Below are positions 23,428-32,004 of a stretch of DNA of 32,004 nt, piece after piece. A model generated the notes under the pieces. The model was not told where the DNA came from, made no database searches, and was given only the letters and a program-made list of their open reading frames with translations. The position numbers and the translations under genes are program-made. The first letter of the stretch is position 1. Each line of letters begins with the position of its first letter. Source of the DNA: Ruminococcus sp. (GTDB taxonomy: Bacteria; Bacillota; Clostridia; Oscillospirales; Acutalibacteraceae). The stretch is from assembly GCA_017405065.1 (NCBI GenBank), contig JAFRBD010000086.1, positions 1 to 32,004 on the forward strand, in the 5' to 3' direction.

Positions 23428-24780
23428 ATGGGTATTCAGTATTTTTATAATTTTTGTCTCAAAGAGATCGACGATACCGATTTAGAGAGCGATATTCTTT
23501 CTGCAGTCCGCAAAAGCTATTTTGCAGCCAATGAAAAGATCCGTGATAAGATCACTTACGACAGCGAAGGCGTTTCGATGCTTTATGATTACTGTATCGA
23601 AAGGGACAAGCCTCTCCGCTGGACGGTCAGGAATCCTCAGGGCGGTCTGGTGCAGGAAGTGCTTCCCGCCGATTCCGGCAGATATTATCTGTGCTTTTAT
23701 CGCGGCGATACGCTCTTTAAAAGATTGTTGTTCAGTAAATTTCATACGCTGCTGAAGGTTGAATATATGGATGACAGCGGGTCGGTAGCTCGTTCTGTTG
23801 AGCCGCGTAAGGTACAGGGCGGTTTATGCCTGCTTTATACGGACGCCGGACGGGTCGAACCGATCGTTCTGTCCGAGATGCCTGACGTCACCGATGATCG
23901 TGTCGCTCAAATTGTGCATGACGAGTTCGGGGATTACACGGTATCCGCTTCTACGGACGTCGGTATCGTTTGGTATATGACCGATGAGCAGACAGCACGT
24001 TTCAAGGCGTTTGTTGAACAAACGGTTCTGGCTGTTGAGAATGAGCAGGAAGAGAGCTTTGTGGGCGGCGATACGCCTTTGCTCGATAAGATCAACGCGA
24101 AGGATTTCAACATGAAACGCAATCTTTCCGCGTCGCTCGATATCTCACAGGCAAAGAGCTTCTCTGCTCCTGCCGATCAGGATATCGTTGAAGAAGAAAC
24201 GATTGTTGACGGTTCCGATGAAACGGTCGTTGATGATCCCGATGAAACGGTCGTTGATACTCCTGCGGAAATCTCAAAGCCCGATACCGGACAAACTCCC
24301 GAAAATCCCGGTCTGAAGCCTGATAAAGAGATCATGGCTGACGGCGCCGTGTATACGTATTACGGCGAGCTGGATGATAACGGCAATCGCTCCGGTCACG
24401 GCAGAACGCTGACCGATCAGGGACGCACCGCTTACGAGGGCGCGTATCGCAACGACAAGCGTTCCGGCAAAGGCGCTTATTTCTATAAGGACGGCACCTT
24501 GTGTTACAGCGGCGACTGGTCAGAGAACGTGCGCCACGGCGTCGGCGTCGGCGTCAGCTCACGCGACGGCTCCATGCATGTAGGCCGCTGGGTGAACAAT
24601 AAGCCCGAGGGCAACGGCGTCAGATTATCTGCCGAAGGCGAGATCAGATTTGTCTGCAAGGAGCTCAGCGACGGCGAGACGGTATTGATGAATTTCCTCG
24701 ATGACGATACCGTTTTGATTTCAAAATATGATAAAAACGGCAGTAAGCTGTCGGAAAAGAAGATTTCTTTGATTGATTAG
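23428..24780 (+). CDS. MORN-repeat protein with an unrecognised N-terminal domain
   Basis: A 450-residue cytoplasmic protein with no signal peptide or membrane segment. Residues 1-200 form a mixed alpha/beta domain I do not recognise (start GIQYFYNFCLKEIDDTD). Residues about 220-310 are an acidic low-complexity linker with a short tandem DETVVD repeat, a bare length spacer in character. Residues about 315-405 contain at least three MORN-type repeats (YYGELDDNGNRSGHGR, YEGAYRNDKRSGKGAYFY, YSGDWSENVRHGVGVGV), which fold as beta-hairpins and often bind lipids or proteins. It lies 20 bases after pfkA and probably shares its transcript. A weak ribosome site (GATAAG) precedes the ATG. Function is unknown. 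Confidence 0.82.
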   Translation: MGIQYFYNFCLKEIDDTDLESDILSAVRKSYFAANEKIRDKITYDSEGVSMLYDYCIERDKPLRWTVRNPQGGLVQEVLPADSGRYYLCFYRGDTLFKRLLFSKFHTLLKVEYMDDSGSVARSVEPRKVQGGLCLLYTDAGRVEPIVLSEMPDVTDDRVAQIVHDEFGDYTVSASTDVGIVWYMTDEQTARFKAFVEQTVLAVENEQEESFVGGDTPLLDKINAKDFNMKRNLSASLDISQAKSFSAPADQDIVEEETIVDGSDETVVDDPDETVVDTPAEISKPDTGQTPENPGLKPDKEIMADGAVYTYYGELDDNGNRSGHGRTLTDQGRTAYEGAYRNDKRSGKGAYFYKDGTLCYSGDWSENVRHGVGVGVSSRDGSMHVGRWVNNKPEGNGVRLSAEGEIRFVCKELSDGETVLMNFLDDDTVLISKYDKNGSKLSEKKISLID

Positions 24781-24827
24781 GGCTTCTTTGTACGTTTGGT
24801 TTTTATTATAAGCCCTGAAATGACGAA

Positions 24828-24860
24828 AGCGCGGAGTGGAAACATTCCGCGCTGTTTTTT
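24828..24860 (+). terminator. Rho-independent terminator of the pfkA unit
   Basis: AGCGCGGAGTG (24828-24838) and CATTCCGCGCT (24843-24853) pair around GAAA, followed by GTTTTTTG. Confidence 0.87.
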
Positions 24861-24903
24861 GTATAATAATGATACGCTTCTTCCATACTATTGACATCGT
24901 ATC

Positions 24904-24974
24904 ATACTAAGTCCAACAAAGCTATGCGGTATTATCGCAATTGATGATCAATCATTTCAGTTAGAGCTTAGTAT
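24904..24974. repeat. TA-bounded palindromic repeat, copy C (before the lipoprotein gene)
   Basis: A 71-base element with perfect eight-base ends ATACTAAG and CTTAGTAT. Read on the minus strand it contains CATCAATTGCGATAA, matching the core of the copy at 10349, and CTCTAACTGAA near its end, resembling the copy at 30693. It lies about 35 bases before the lipoprotein start. Confidence 0.7.
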
Positions 24975-25010
24975 AACACGGTAATCTGTACAATAATAAG
25001 GAGAAAATGT

Positions 25011-25352
25011 ATGAAAAGAATCATTGTATTGCTTTGCGCTGCTGTTTTGCTCGCTCTGAGCCTGTGCGCCTGCATGAACACCTCAGCCGGCAGGGTAGAC
25101 GACAAAGCGACAGAAGCGTCGACTATAATGACGCCTACCGAAAGAGATAAAACCCGCGATATCGCCGATGATAAGGAGCATAACGTAAAACCGACCGAAA
25201 AAGGTTCCGATATGATGGAAACCATTGCAGACATTGTCGCGACCGAGTGGGATGAAATGGTAGACGACGGCGAGGTGGAGGACGGCGACGGCAAAGTCGG
25301 CGATCTGGAAAACCATGACGGCGACGGAAACGCTGCCCCTGAAGATGAATAA
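25011..25352 (+). CDS. Small acidic lipoprotein of unknown function
   Basis: A 113-residue exported protein. A basic start and hydrophobic core (residues 2-18) end in a lipobox-like LCAC with the modified Cys at about residue 21. The mature part has no recognisable domain. It is polar, then strongly acidic in the last 35 residues, with a run of Glu, Asp and Gly. AAGGAG lies about eight bases before the ATG. It faces the sigE gene tail to tail and may be a single-gene unit. Similar tiny acidic lipoproteins are common and poorly conserved in gut clostridia. A hairpin overlaps the stop codon (25351-25373) without a following T-run. Confidence 0.75.
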   Translation: MKRIIVLLCAAVLLALSLCACMNTSAGRVDDKATEASTIMTPTERDKTRDIADDKEHNVKPTEKGSDMMETIADIVATEWDEMVDDGEVEDGDGKVGDLENHDGDGNAAPEDE

Positions 25353-25442
25353 GCAGGTATCATTTACCTGCTTACATATATACATGGTATATCATTTATA
25401 TGGGAACCCGCTGTCACAGCGGTATGATCGTACTGACGAAAC

Positions 25443-25473
25443 CGGGCAGGAGAGAAACGTGATCTCCTGCCCG
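25443..25473. terminator. Bidirectional terminator hairpin between lipoprotein and sigE
   Basis: CGGGCAGGAGA (25443-25453) pairs perfectly with TCTCCTGCCCG (25463-25473). Downstream bases are T-rich on the plus strand (TCATTTATATT) and less so on the minus strand. It sits between two converging genes and probably serves both. Confidence 0.7.
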
Positions 25474-25477
25474 TCAT

Positions 25478-26179
25478 TTATATTACTTTTTCCAGATCTT
25501 GTTTGAGCTTTCCGATGATGCGCTTTTCAAGCCTTGAAATGTAGGATTGCGAGATCCCCAATAAATCGGCTACTTCTTTCTGTGTGTGCTCCTTGTTGCC
25601 GTTGAGTCCGAACCGCAGTTCCATGATCATCGCTTCACGCGTATTCAGACGGCTGACAGCCTCCAATAGCTGATTGATCTCCACCTCCTGTTCGATGTCC
25701 GCGCTGACGGTATCGTTCTCCGAGCCGAGGATATCGCTGAGCAGCAGCTCGTTGCCGTCCCAATCGGTCGACAAGGGTTCTTCGATCGATATTTCGTACT
25801 TATTCTGCGACGTTTTGCGCAGGAACATGAGTATCTCATTCTCGATACAGCGTGAAGCGTAAGTGGCGAGCTTGATGTTGCGGTCGGGTGAGAAGGTGTT
25901 GACCGCTTTGATCAGTCCGATGGTACCGATGGATATCAGATCCTCGATATTGACGTTGCTGTTTTCAAACTTTTTGGCGATATATACTACCAGCCGCAGA
26001 TTGTGGACGATCAGCGGTTCGCGTGCCTTCTCGTCGCCGTCTTTGATCTGCTGCATGATCACCGCTTCTTCCTCCTTGGACAAAGGCGGGGGAAGGGCGG
26101 CGGATGAATTGATGTAGTATACGCTGTTGGACAAAAAAATGAATCGCAGCTTAAACAGGATATTTCTGATGAATTGCAT
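25478..26179 (-). CDS. sigE: Sporulation sigma factor SigE (pro-SigE)
   Basis: A 233-residue sigma-70 family factor, the early mother-cell sigma of sporulation, made as an inactive precursor. Residues 1-20 are a hydrophobic/basic pro-sequence. They are followed by [17 protein letters not shown], which corresponds closely to the cleavage region of the Bacillus subtilis protein. Region 2 reads [16 protein letters not shown], then [19 protein letters not shown] and [15 protein letters not shown]. Region 4 has the helix-turn-helix [28 protein letters not shown] ahead of the ATG at 26179 fixes the start. It lies eight bases or fewer after spoIIGA, the protease that activates it. The forespore sigG gene, often next, is absent here. 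It should drive the spoIIIA operon. Confidence 0.97.
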   Translation of the reverse strand: MQFIRNILFKLRFIFLSNSVYYINSSAALPPPLSKEEEAVIMQQIKDGDEKAREPLIVHNLRLVVYIAKKFENSNVNIEDLISIGTIGLIKAVNTFSPDRNIKLATYASRCIENEILMFLRKTSQNKYEISIEEPLSTDWDGNELLLSDILGSENDTVSADIEQEVEINQLLEAVSRLNTREAMIMELRFGLNGNKEHTQKEVADLLGISQSYISRLEKRIIGKLKQDLEKVI

Positions 26180-26184
26180 ATGTA

Positions 26185-26967
26185 TCACCTGATGATGTCA
26201 GAATTGATGAGTGCTTGATAATTCGGATTATCGATTTTTCCGGACGCGATGTAGATATCTTTATCGACGGTTTGTTGATTGATGATCACGCTGTCCGCTT
26301 TGACGCCGTTCAGATAAGACTTTCCGCTCAGAGCGGTGTAGGGGATAACGCGCAGCGGCTGCTGTGTATCGACGGTAAAGACTGACGGATCCGCAATGAT
26401 TACGGGAGCGGAGGAGAACGGCTCAAGCAGATGGCATCCCGTGTCGATCTTGCCCACGCATGAATACGTCTTTTGCATGACAGAGAATTGCAGAGAGACG
26501 ACGGTGCTTTTGATCCTTTCCGAGAATAATTTGTTGACTGCCAATAAAATCACATAGATCACTGCTGTCAGTACCGTGAGCCACAGCGGATCGTTCTGCA
26601 GATAGACGACGTCATTGACGATGACCATGTCGGGCGGTTTGAATATCTGATAGAATAAAATAAAGAAACCGCAGTAGCCGACGGATGTAAGGACTGTGCA
26701 TAATATGGCTTTTATATATTCAAATCTGCCGTTCCATCCGAAAGAGATCATCGTGATCAGCGCAGAGGAAAGGATCCTCAGCAAAAACAGGAAGCCTTTA
26801 TTGTTTGGCCCGAAGAATACCGGCAGAGAAAACAGCGAGCCGATAAAAGCTCCCGAGAGGATGCGATATAAACGGCAGTTCCTTTTGAGCAGCCGTTCCG
26901 TCGTCATCAGTATCGCGTAGTTGATGATCGTATTGACGAACAAAAGGATATCTACATAGATGATCAA
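26185..26967 (-). CDS. spoIIGA: Sigma-E processing peptidase SpoIIGA
   Basis: A 260-residue membrane-bound aspartic protease that cuts the pro-sequence from SigE after a signal from the forespore. The N-terminal half has about five membrane helices (from [20 protein letters not shown] to about residue 145). The C-terminal domain carries the aspartic-protease motif [11 protein letters not shown] with catalytic Asp175, and [12 protein letters not shown] follows. The start is placed at a TTG (26967) because a GGAGG (26974-26978) lies six bases ahead of it. The protein then opens with the family's [10 protein letters not shown]; starting at the ATG at 27024 would add a charged tail the family lacks. 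It is first in a two-gene operon with sigE. Confidence 0.93.
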   Translation of the reverse strand: MIIYVDILLFVNTIINYAILMTTERLLKRNCRLYRILSGAFIGSLFSLPVFFGPNNKGFLFLLRILSSALITMISFGWNGRFEYIKAILCTVLTSVGYCGFFILFYQIFKPPDMVIVNDVVYLQNDPLWLTVLTAVIYVILLAVNKLFSERIKSTVVSLQFSVMQKTYSCVGKIDTGCHLLEPFSSAPVIIADPSVFTVDTQQPLRVIPYTALSGKSYLNGVKADSVIINQQTVDKDIYIASGKIDNPNYQALINSDIIR

Positions 26968-27112
26968 CTTATCCCTCCGTTCCTTGGTTCTATTATCGCA
27001 CCGTATGGCTGCGATACATGTCAAAGCAGACGTAGTCGTTATTGTAAGAAACCGTAAAATTGCATTGATGATTACAGGAAAATGATTTAATAATTCTTTA
27101 TCGGAATAAATG

Positions 27113-27129
27113 TGTCGATTTTTTGGTCA
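27113..27129. promoter_or_regulatory. Candidate Spo0A boxes between spoIIGA and the ATPase operon
   Basis: TGTCGAT (plus, 27113-27119) and TGACCAA (minus, 27123-27129) each match the Spo0A box core TGNCGAA at six of seven positions. They lie about 150 bases upstream of spoIIGA. In Bacillus the spoIIG promoter is activated by Spo0A, so sites are expected here, but no spoIIG-type -10 could be fixed with confidence. Confidence 0.3.
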
Positions 27130-27165
27130 AGTTATTATTTTTGTCTTGAATACGGCAAAAAACAA

Positions 27166-27194
27166 TTGACTTCACGAATGATAAAGGGTATTAT
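27166..27194 (+). promoter_or_regulatory. SigA promoter of the V/A-type ATPase operon
   Basis: TTGACT (27166-27171), a 17-base spacer and TATTAT (27189-27194), about 30 bases before the first ATPase gene. Confidence 0.7.
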
Positions 27195-27225
27195 ATGAGA
27201 GAATGTACAATATGGTGGTGATAGG

Positions 27226-27537
27226 ATGGCAATGTCCACAATAGATAGGGTCAGAGAAGCCGAGATCAAAGCGAATGACCGTCAGGATGAGGCTCAGATA
27301 AAAGCGGAGCAGATCTTGACCGACGCGAAGCGGCAGGCGGCTGACCTGATCGCAAAAGCCGGACAGAAGGCGGCTGAGTTTGATGACCGTGCCGCAGCCG
27401 AAGCAAAGTCCCGCGCCGATGATATTATTCAGCAGCGCAAGGCACAGGCGCAGGCACAGGCGGATGCTTTATCGGATAAGACCCTGAAGCTCAAGCAAAA
27501 GGTTATCGACAAGCTGATCATAGAAACATTAGTTTAA
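27226..27537 (+). CDS. ntpF: V/A-type ATPase peripheral-stalk subunit (G/H-like)
   Basis: A 103-residue, nearly all-helical charged protein with an Ala/Lys/Glu/Gln-rich coiled coil through its whole length (VREAEIKANDRQDEAQIKAE, then AKSRADDIIQQRKAQAQAQA). This is the character of the subunit that pairs with subunit E to form the peripheral stalk of V/A-type ATPases. It heads the operon, as ntpF does in Enterococcus hirae. Sequence identity within this family is low, so the call leans on composition, length and position. GGTGGTG lies about five bases before the start; a second ATG two codons later is an alternative start. Confidence 0.8.
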   Translation: MAMSTIDRVREAEIKANDRQDEAQIKAEQILTDAKRQAADLIAKAGQKAAEFDDRAAAEAKSRADDIIQQRKAQAQAQADALSDKTLKLKQKVIDKLIIETLV

Positions 27538-27572
27538 TCTACCTATAAATACGTGCAGTAAGGGGGAGCATC

Positions 27573-30097
<2,525 letters not shown>

Positions 30098-30111
30098 TTT
30101 GAGGAAAAACT

Positions 30112-30693
30112 ATGTCCGGTATTGATAAAATCATACAAGAAATAGAACTCAATACAGAAAAATCATGTGAGGCTGTCCTCAATAAAGCGAAAGCAGAAGC
30201 GGACGGTATCCTTTCCGACGCTCAGAAAGAGGCGGAAAGGATCATTCGCGAAGGAAAAGAACAAACCGCTTTGCGCGTTGCCGATATCAAAAAGCGCGGA
30301 GAGTCTGCCGCCGATCTGGAAGAAAAGCGCATCATGCTCACGACAAAGCAGCAGATCATTTCTCAAATGCTTCAAAACGGTCTTGATGCGGCAAAGAATC
30401 TTCCCAAAGACGAGTATTTTCAGCTGATCCTGAAAATGGTGGCGAAATACTCTCTCCCTGAAGAAGGCGTGATCTTCTTCGGCGAAAAAGATAACCATCG
30501 TATTCCCGCCGGATTTATTCATGAATTGAATCAGGCGGCTAACGGCGGCGTCGTGTTAGCGAGTAAATCTGTTCCGATCGACTCTGGTTTTATCCTCAAA
30601 TACGGCGGTATCGAACAGAACTGTTCCTTTGACGCTGTTTTCATGAGCGAAGCGGAAAATCTCAGTGACAGAGCCGGACGGCTGTTGTTTTGA
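30112..30693 (+). CDS. ntpE: V/A-type ATPase subunit E
   Basis: A 193-residue peripheral-stalk subunit. The N-terminal half (residues 1-90) is a long charged helix (IIQEIELNTEKSCEAVLNKA and onward) that pairs with the G-like subunit. The C-terminal half is the globular domain that grips the catalytic head. It ends with SFDAVFMSEAENLSDRAGRL, close to the family's usual RxxL ending. It is 14 bases after ntpK. Its stop codon TGA is also the first base pair region of a palindromic repeat that fills the gap to ntpC. Confidence 0.92.
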   Translation: MSGIDKIIQEIELNTEKSCEAVLNKAKAEADGILSDAQKEAERIIREGKEQTALRVADIKKRGESAADLEEKRIMLTTKQQIISQMLQNGLDAAKNLPKDEYFQLILKMVAKYSLPEEGVIFFGEKDNHRIPAGFIHELNQAANGGVVLASKSVPIDSGFILKYGGIEQNCSFDAVFMSEAENLSDRAGRLLF

Positions 30694-30738
30694 TACTAAT
30701 GATCAATGAAGATAAAGCGTTCAATTGAGAGTTAGTAT
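30693..30738. repeat. TA-bounded palindromic repeat, copy B (ntpE/ntpC gap)
   Basis: A 46-base element with ends ATACTAA and TTAGTAT. Nested stems TCAAT/ATTGA and GAA/TTC enclose the loop GATAAAGCG. It shares GATAAAGCGTT with the copy at 10349. It starts inside the ntpE stop codon and ends two bases before the AAAGGAGG ribosome site of ntpC, so it occupies almost the whole intergenic gap and would be transcribed with the operon. Confidence 0.72.
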
Positions 30739-30753
30739 GAAAGGAGGCATTAT

Positions 30754-31719
30754 ATGCAGCAGGAATACACCTATGCTGTAGCCCGGATCAGATTCAGAGA
30801 AACCAAGCTTCTGTCCGACGCGGATCTCGGTTCGCTGCTGGCTTCTAAGGACGTCGATTCCTGTATCCGTCAGTTGCGCGATAAGGGCTGGGGAGATAAC
30901 AGCGAGTGTTCGCCCGGGGAGCTGTTGAAGCTGGAAGAATACAAACTCTGGGATTTTGTCGGCGAGATCGTGGATGATATGTCCGAGCTGACCTTTTTGC
31001 TGGTACCCAATGATTTCCATAATCTGAAGGTAGCGGTCAAATGCATCACCCGCGACGTCAAGCCCGACGAACTGTTCATTTCAAATTCCGTCGAAGATCC
31101 TGTCAAGGTATTTCAGGCTGTCAAGAACCGTGAGTATGATGAACTGCCGGAGTTTTTGCAGGAATGTGCCGTAGAAGCCATGTCAACGCTCCTGCAGACC
31201 TCCGACGGCCAGTTGTGCGATATCATTATCGACAAAGCCTGCATGGAATATATCTGCAAGCTCGGCAAAGAAAGCGAGAATGATATCATTCGTTTATACT
31301 GTGAGCTTTTTGTCGCATCTGCCGATATCAAGATCGCGATCCGCTGTGCGCATACCCATAAATCACCTGATTTTATTCGCAGAGCGCTCGCTGAATGTGA
31401 TTCTCTTGACAGCGAGAGATTGTGTGCCGCCGCCTGTGAAGGGCGCGACGCTATACTGGCTTATCTCGGAACGACCGAATATCGTTCTGCGGTCGAAGCG
31501 GTCAGCGCTTCGATGTCTGCATTCGAAAAATGGTGCGACGATTATCTGACCTCCGTGATGAAGCCTCAGAAATGGGAGCCGTTTGGTATCGGTCCCATTG
31601 TGGCGTATATCATCGCGCGGCAGAATGAGATCAAGGCGGTCAGGATGATCCTTTCCGCAAAGATCAACGGACTGCGTGATGAAACGATCAAAGAAAGACT
31701 GAGGGATATGTATGTCTGA
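30754..31719 (+). CDS. ntpC: V/A-type ATPase subunit C (d-subunit homolog)
   Basis: A 321-residue all-helical protein with the three-fold repeated funnel fold of the V-type C/d subunit. It links the central stalk to the proteolipid ring. The opening YTYAVARIRFRETKLLSDADL, the middle NDFHNLKVAVKC and the closing PIVAYIIARQNEIKAVRMIL with AKINGLRDETIKERLRDMYV are typical. AAAGGAGG lies about seven bases before the ATG. The next gene starts within its last codons, an eight-base overlap. Confidence 0.95.
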   Translation: MQQEYTYAVARIRFRETKLLSDADLGSLLASKDVDSCIRQLRDKGWGDNSECSPGELLKLEEYKLWDFVGEIVDDMSELTFLLVPNDFHNLKVAVKCITRDVKPDELFISNSVEDPVKVFQAVKNREYDELPEFLQECAVEAMSTLLQTSDGQLCDIIIDKACMEYICKLGKESENDIIRLYCELFVASADIKIAIRCAHTHKSPDFIRRALAECDSLDSERLCAAACEGRDAILAYLGTTEYRSAVEAVSASMSAFEKWCDDYLTSVMKPQKWEPFGIGPIVAYIIARQNEIKAVRMILSAKINGLRDETIKERLRDMYV

Positions 31720-32004
31720 GAGAATTGCTGTATTCGGCGATAAAGAGAGCGTTTACGGTTTCGCGGCTCTCGGTCTTGATACTTATTTTCTGGATCCCGG
31801 CGAGGATTATATTTCCGTATTCAGAAAGCTGTGCCAAAGCGGCAATTACGGTATCATCTATGTTACCGAAGCGGCGGCTGTCTTTCTGGATAAAGAGATC
31901 GCGAAATACCGTAGCGAGCCTTCTCCCGCCATTATCCTGATACCCGGCGTATCGGGCAATACGGGCGAGGGACTGTCGGCAGTCAGAATGTCAGTCGAAA
32001 AAGC
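31712..32004 (+). CDS. ntpG: V/A-type ATPase subunit F (partial, runs off the window)
   Basis: The first 97 codons of a frame open to the window edge, beginning MSERIAVFGDKESVYGF. Subunit F of V/A-type ATPases is a small (about 100-residue) Rossmann-like protein of the central stalk. The opening IAVFGDKESVYGFAALGLDT, the middle GIIYVTEAAAVFL and the late PAIILIPGVSGNTG match it. Its ATG overlaps the ntpC stop region by eight bases. Catalytic A, B and D subunits would be expected just to the right. Confidence 0.92.
   Translation, partial: MSERIAVFGDKESVYGFAALGLDTYFLDPGEDYISVFRKLCQSGNYGIIYVTEAAAVFLDKEIAKYRSEPSPAIILIPGVSGNTGEGLSAVRMSVEK

Noticed and set aside
24891-24919. Perfect TTGACA ahead of the lipoprotein gene as a promoter
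   Set aside because: No acceptable -10 lies 16-18 bases downstream, and the spacing region is occupied by the palindromic repeat.

Overview
The window looks like a chromosomal segment of an endospore-forming clostridial Firmicute, most likely a gut Ruminococcaceae/Oscillospiraceae relative. The evidence is a complete spoIIIA operon (AA to AH), a spoIIGA-sigE pair, strong AGGAGG-type ribosome sites, an ATP-type PfkA, a V/A-type ATPase operon, a cytoplasmic type I pullulanase, and a secreted clostripain-family protease ending in a dockerin. Base composition is fairly balanced in genes and AT-rich between them. Species cannot be fixed from the sequence alone.

Layout: (1) 1-2,725: three single-gene units, an HD-domain hydrolase (minus), a GNAT acetyltransferase and an alpha/beta hydrolase. 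(2) 2,726-3,480: a small mobile-element graveyard with the C-terminal end of a large serine recombinase (plus), two direct copies of an IS-end-like hairpin, and the C-terminal end of an IS3-family transposase (minus). (3) 3,683-6,342: the dockerin-bearing C11 protease. (4) 6,344-8,741 (minus): a three-gene translesion-synthesis cassette (small unknown protein, Y-family polymerase, YolD-like protein) behind a promoter whose -10 overlaps a LexA-like box. (5) 8,923-13,692: the spoIIIA operon, encoding the mother-cell side of the feeding-tube channel. (6) 13,763-15,955 (minus): pullulanase. (7) 16,107-22,352: nusB, a TsaD-like paralog, xseA and dnaE, tightly packed, promoter to terminator. (8) 22,374-24,860: pfkA and a MORN-repeat protein. 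(9) 25,011-25,352: a small acidic lipoprotein. (10) 25,478-26,967 (minus): spoIIGA and sigE, which make and process the early mother-cell sigma factor that is expected to drive the spoIIIA operon at 8,923. (11) 27,166 to the right edge: a V/A-type ATPase operon in the order G-like, I, K, E, C, F; its proteolipid keeps the residues known to bind Na+ in Enterococcus hirae.

The most unusual structure is a family of three short palindromic elements (46-71 bp) at 10,349, 24,904 and 30,693. Each starts TACTRA and ends TYAGTA, so each is bounded by TA. They share an internal core and each lies just ahead of a ribosome-binding site. Two sit inside operons (spoIIIAB/AC and ATPase E/C). They look like a small non-autonomous (MITE-like) repeat tuned to intergenic gaps. 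No CRISPR array, tRNA, rRNA or complete mobile element was seen, and I found no multi-gene system that is clearly new.
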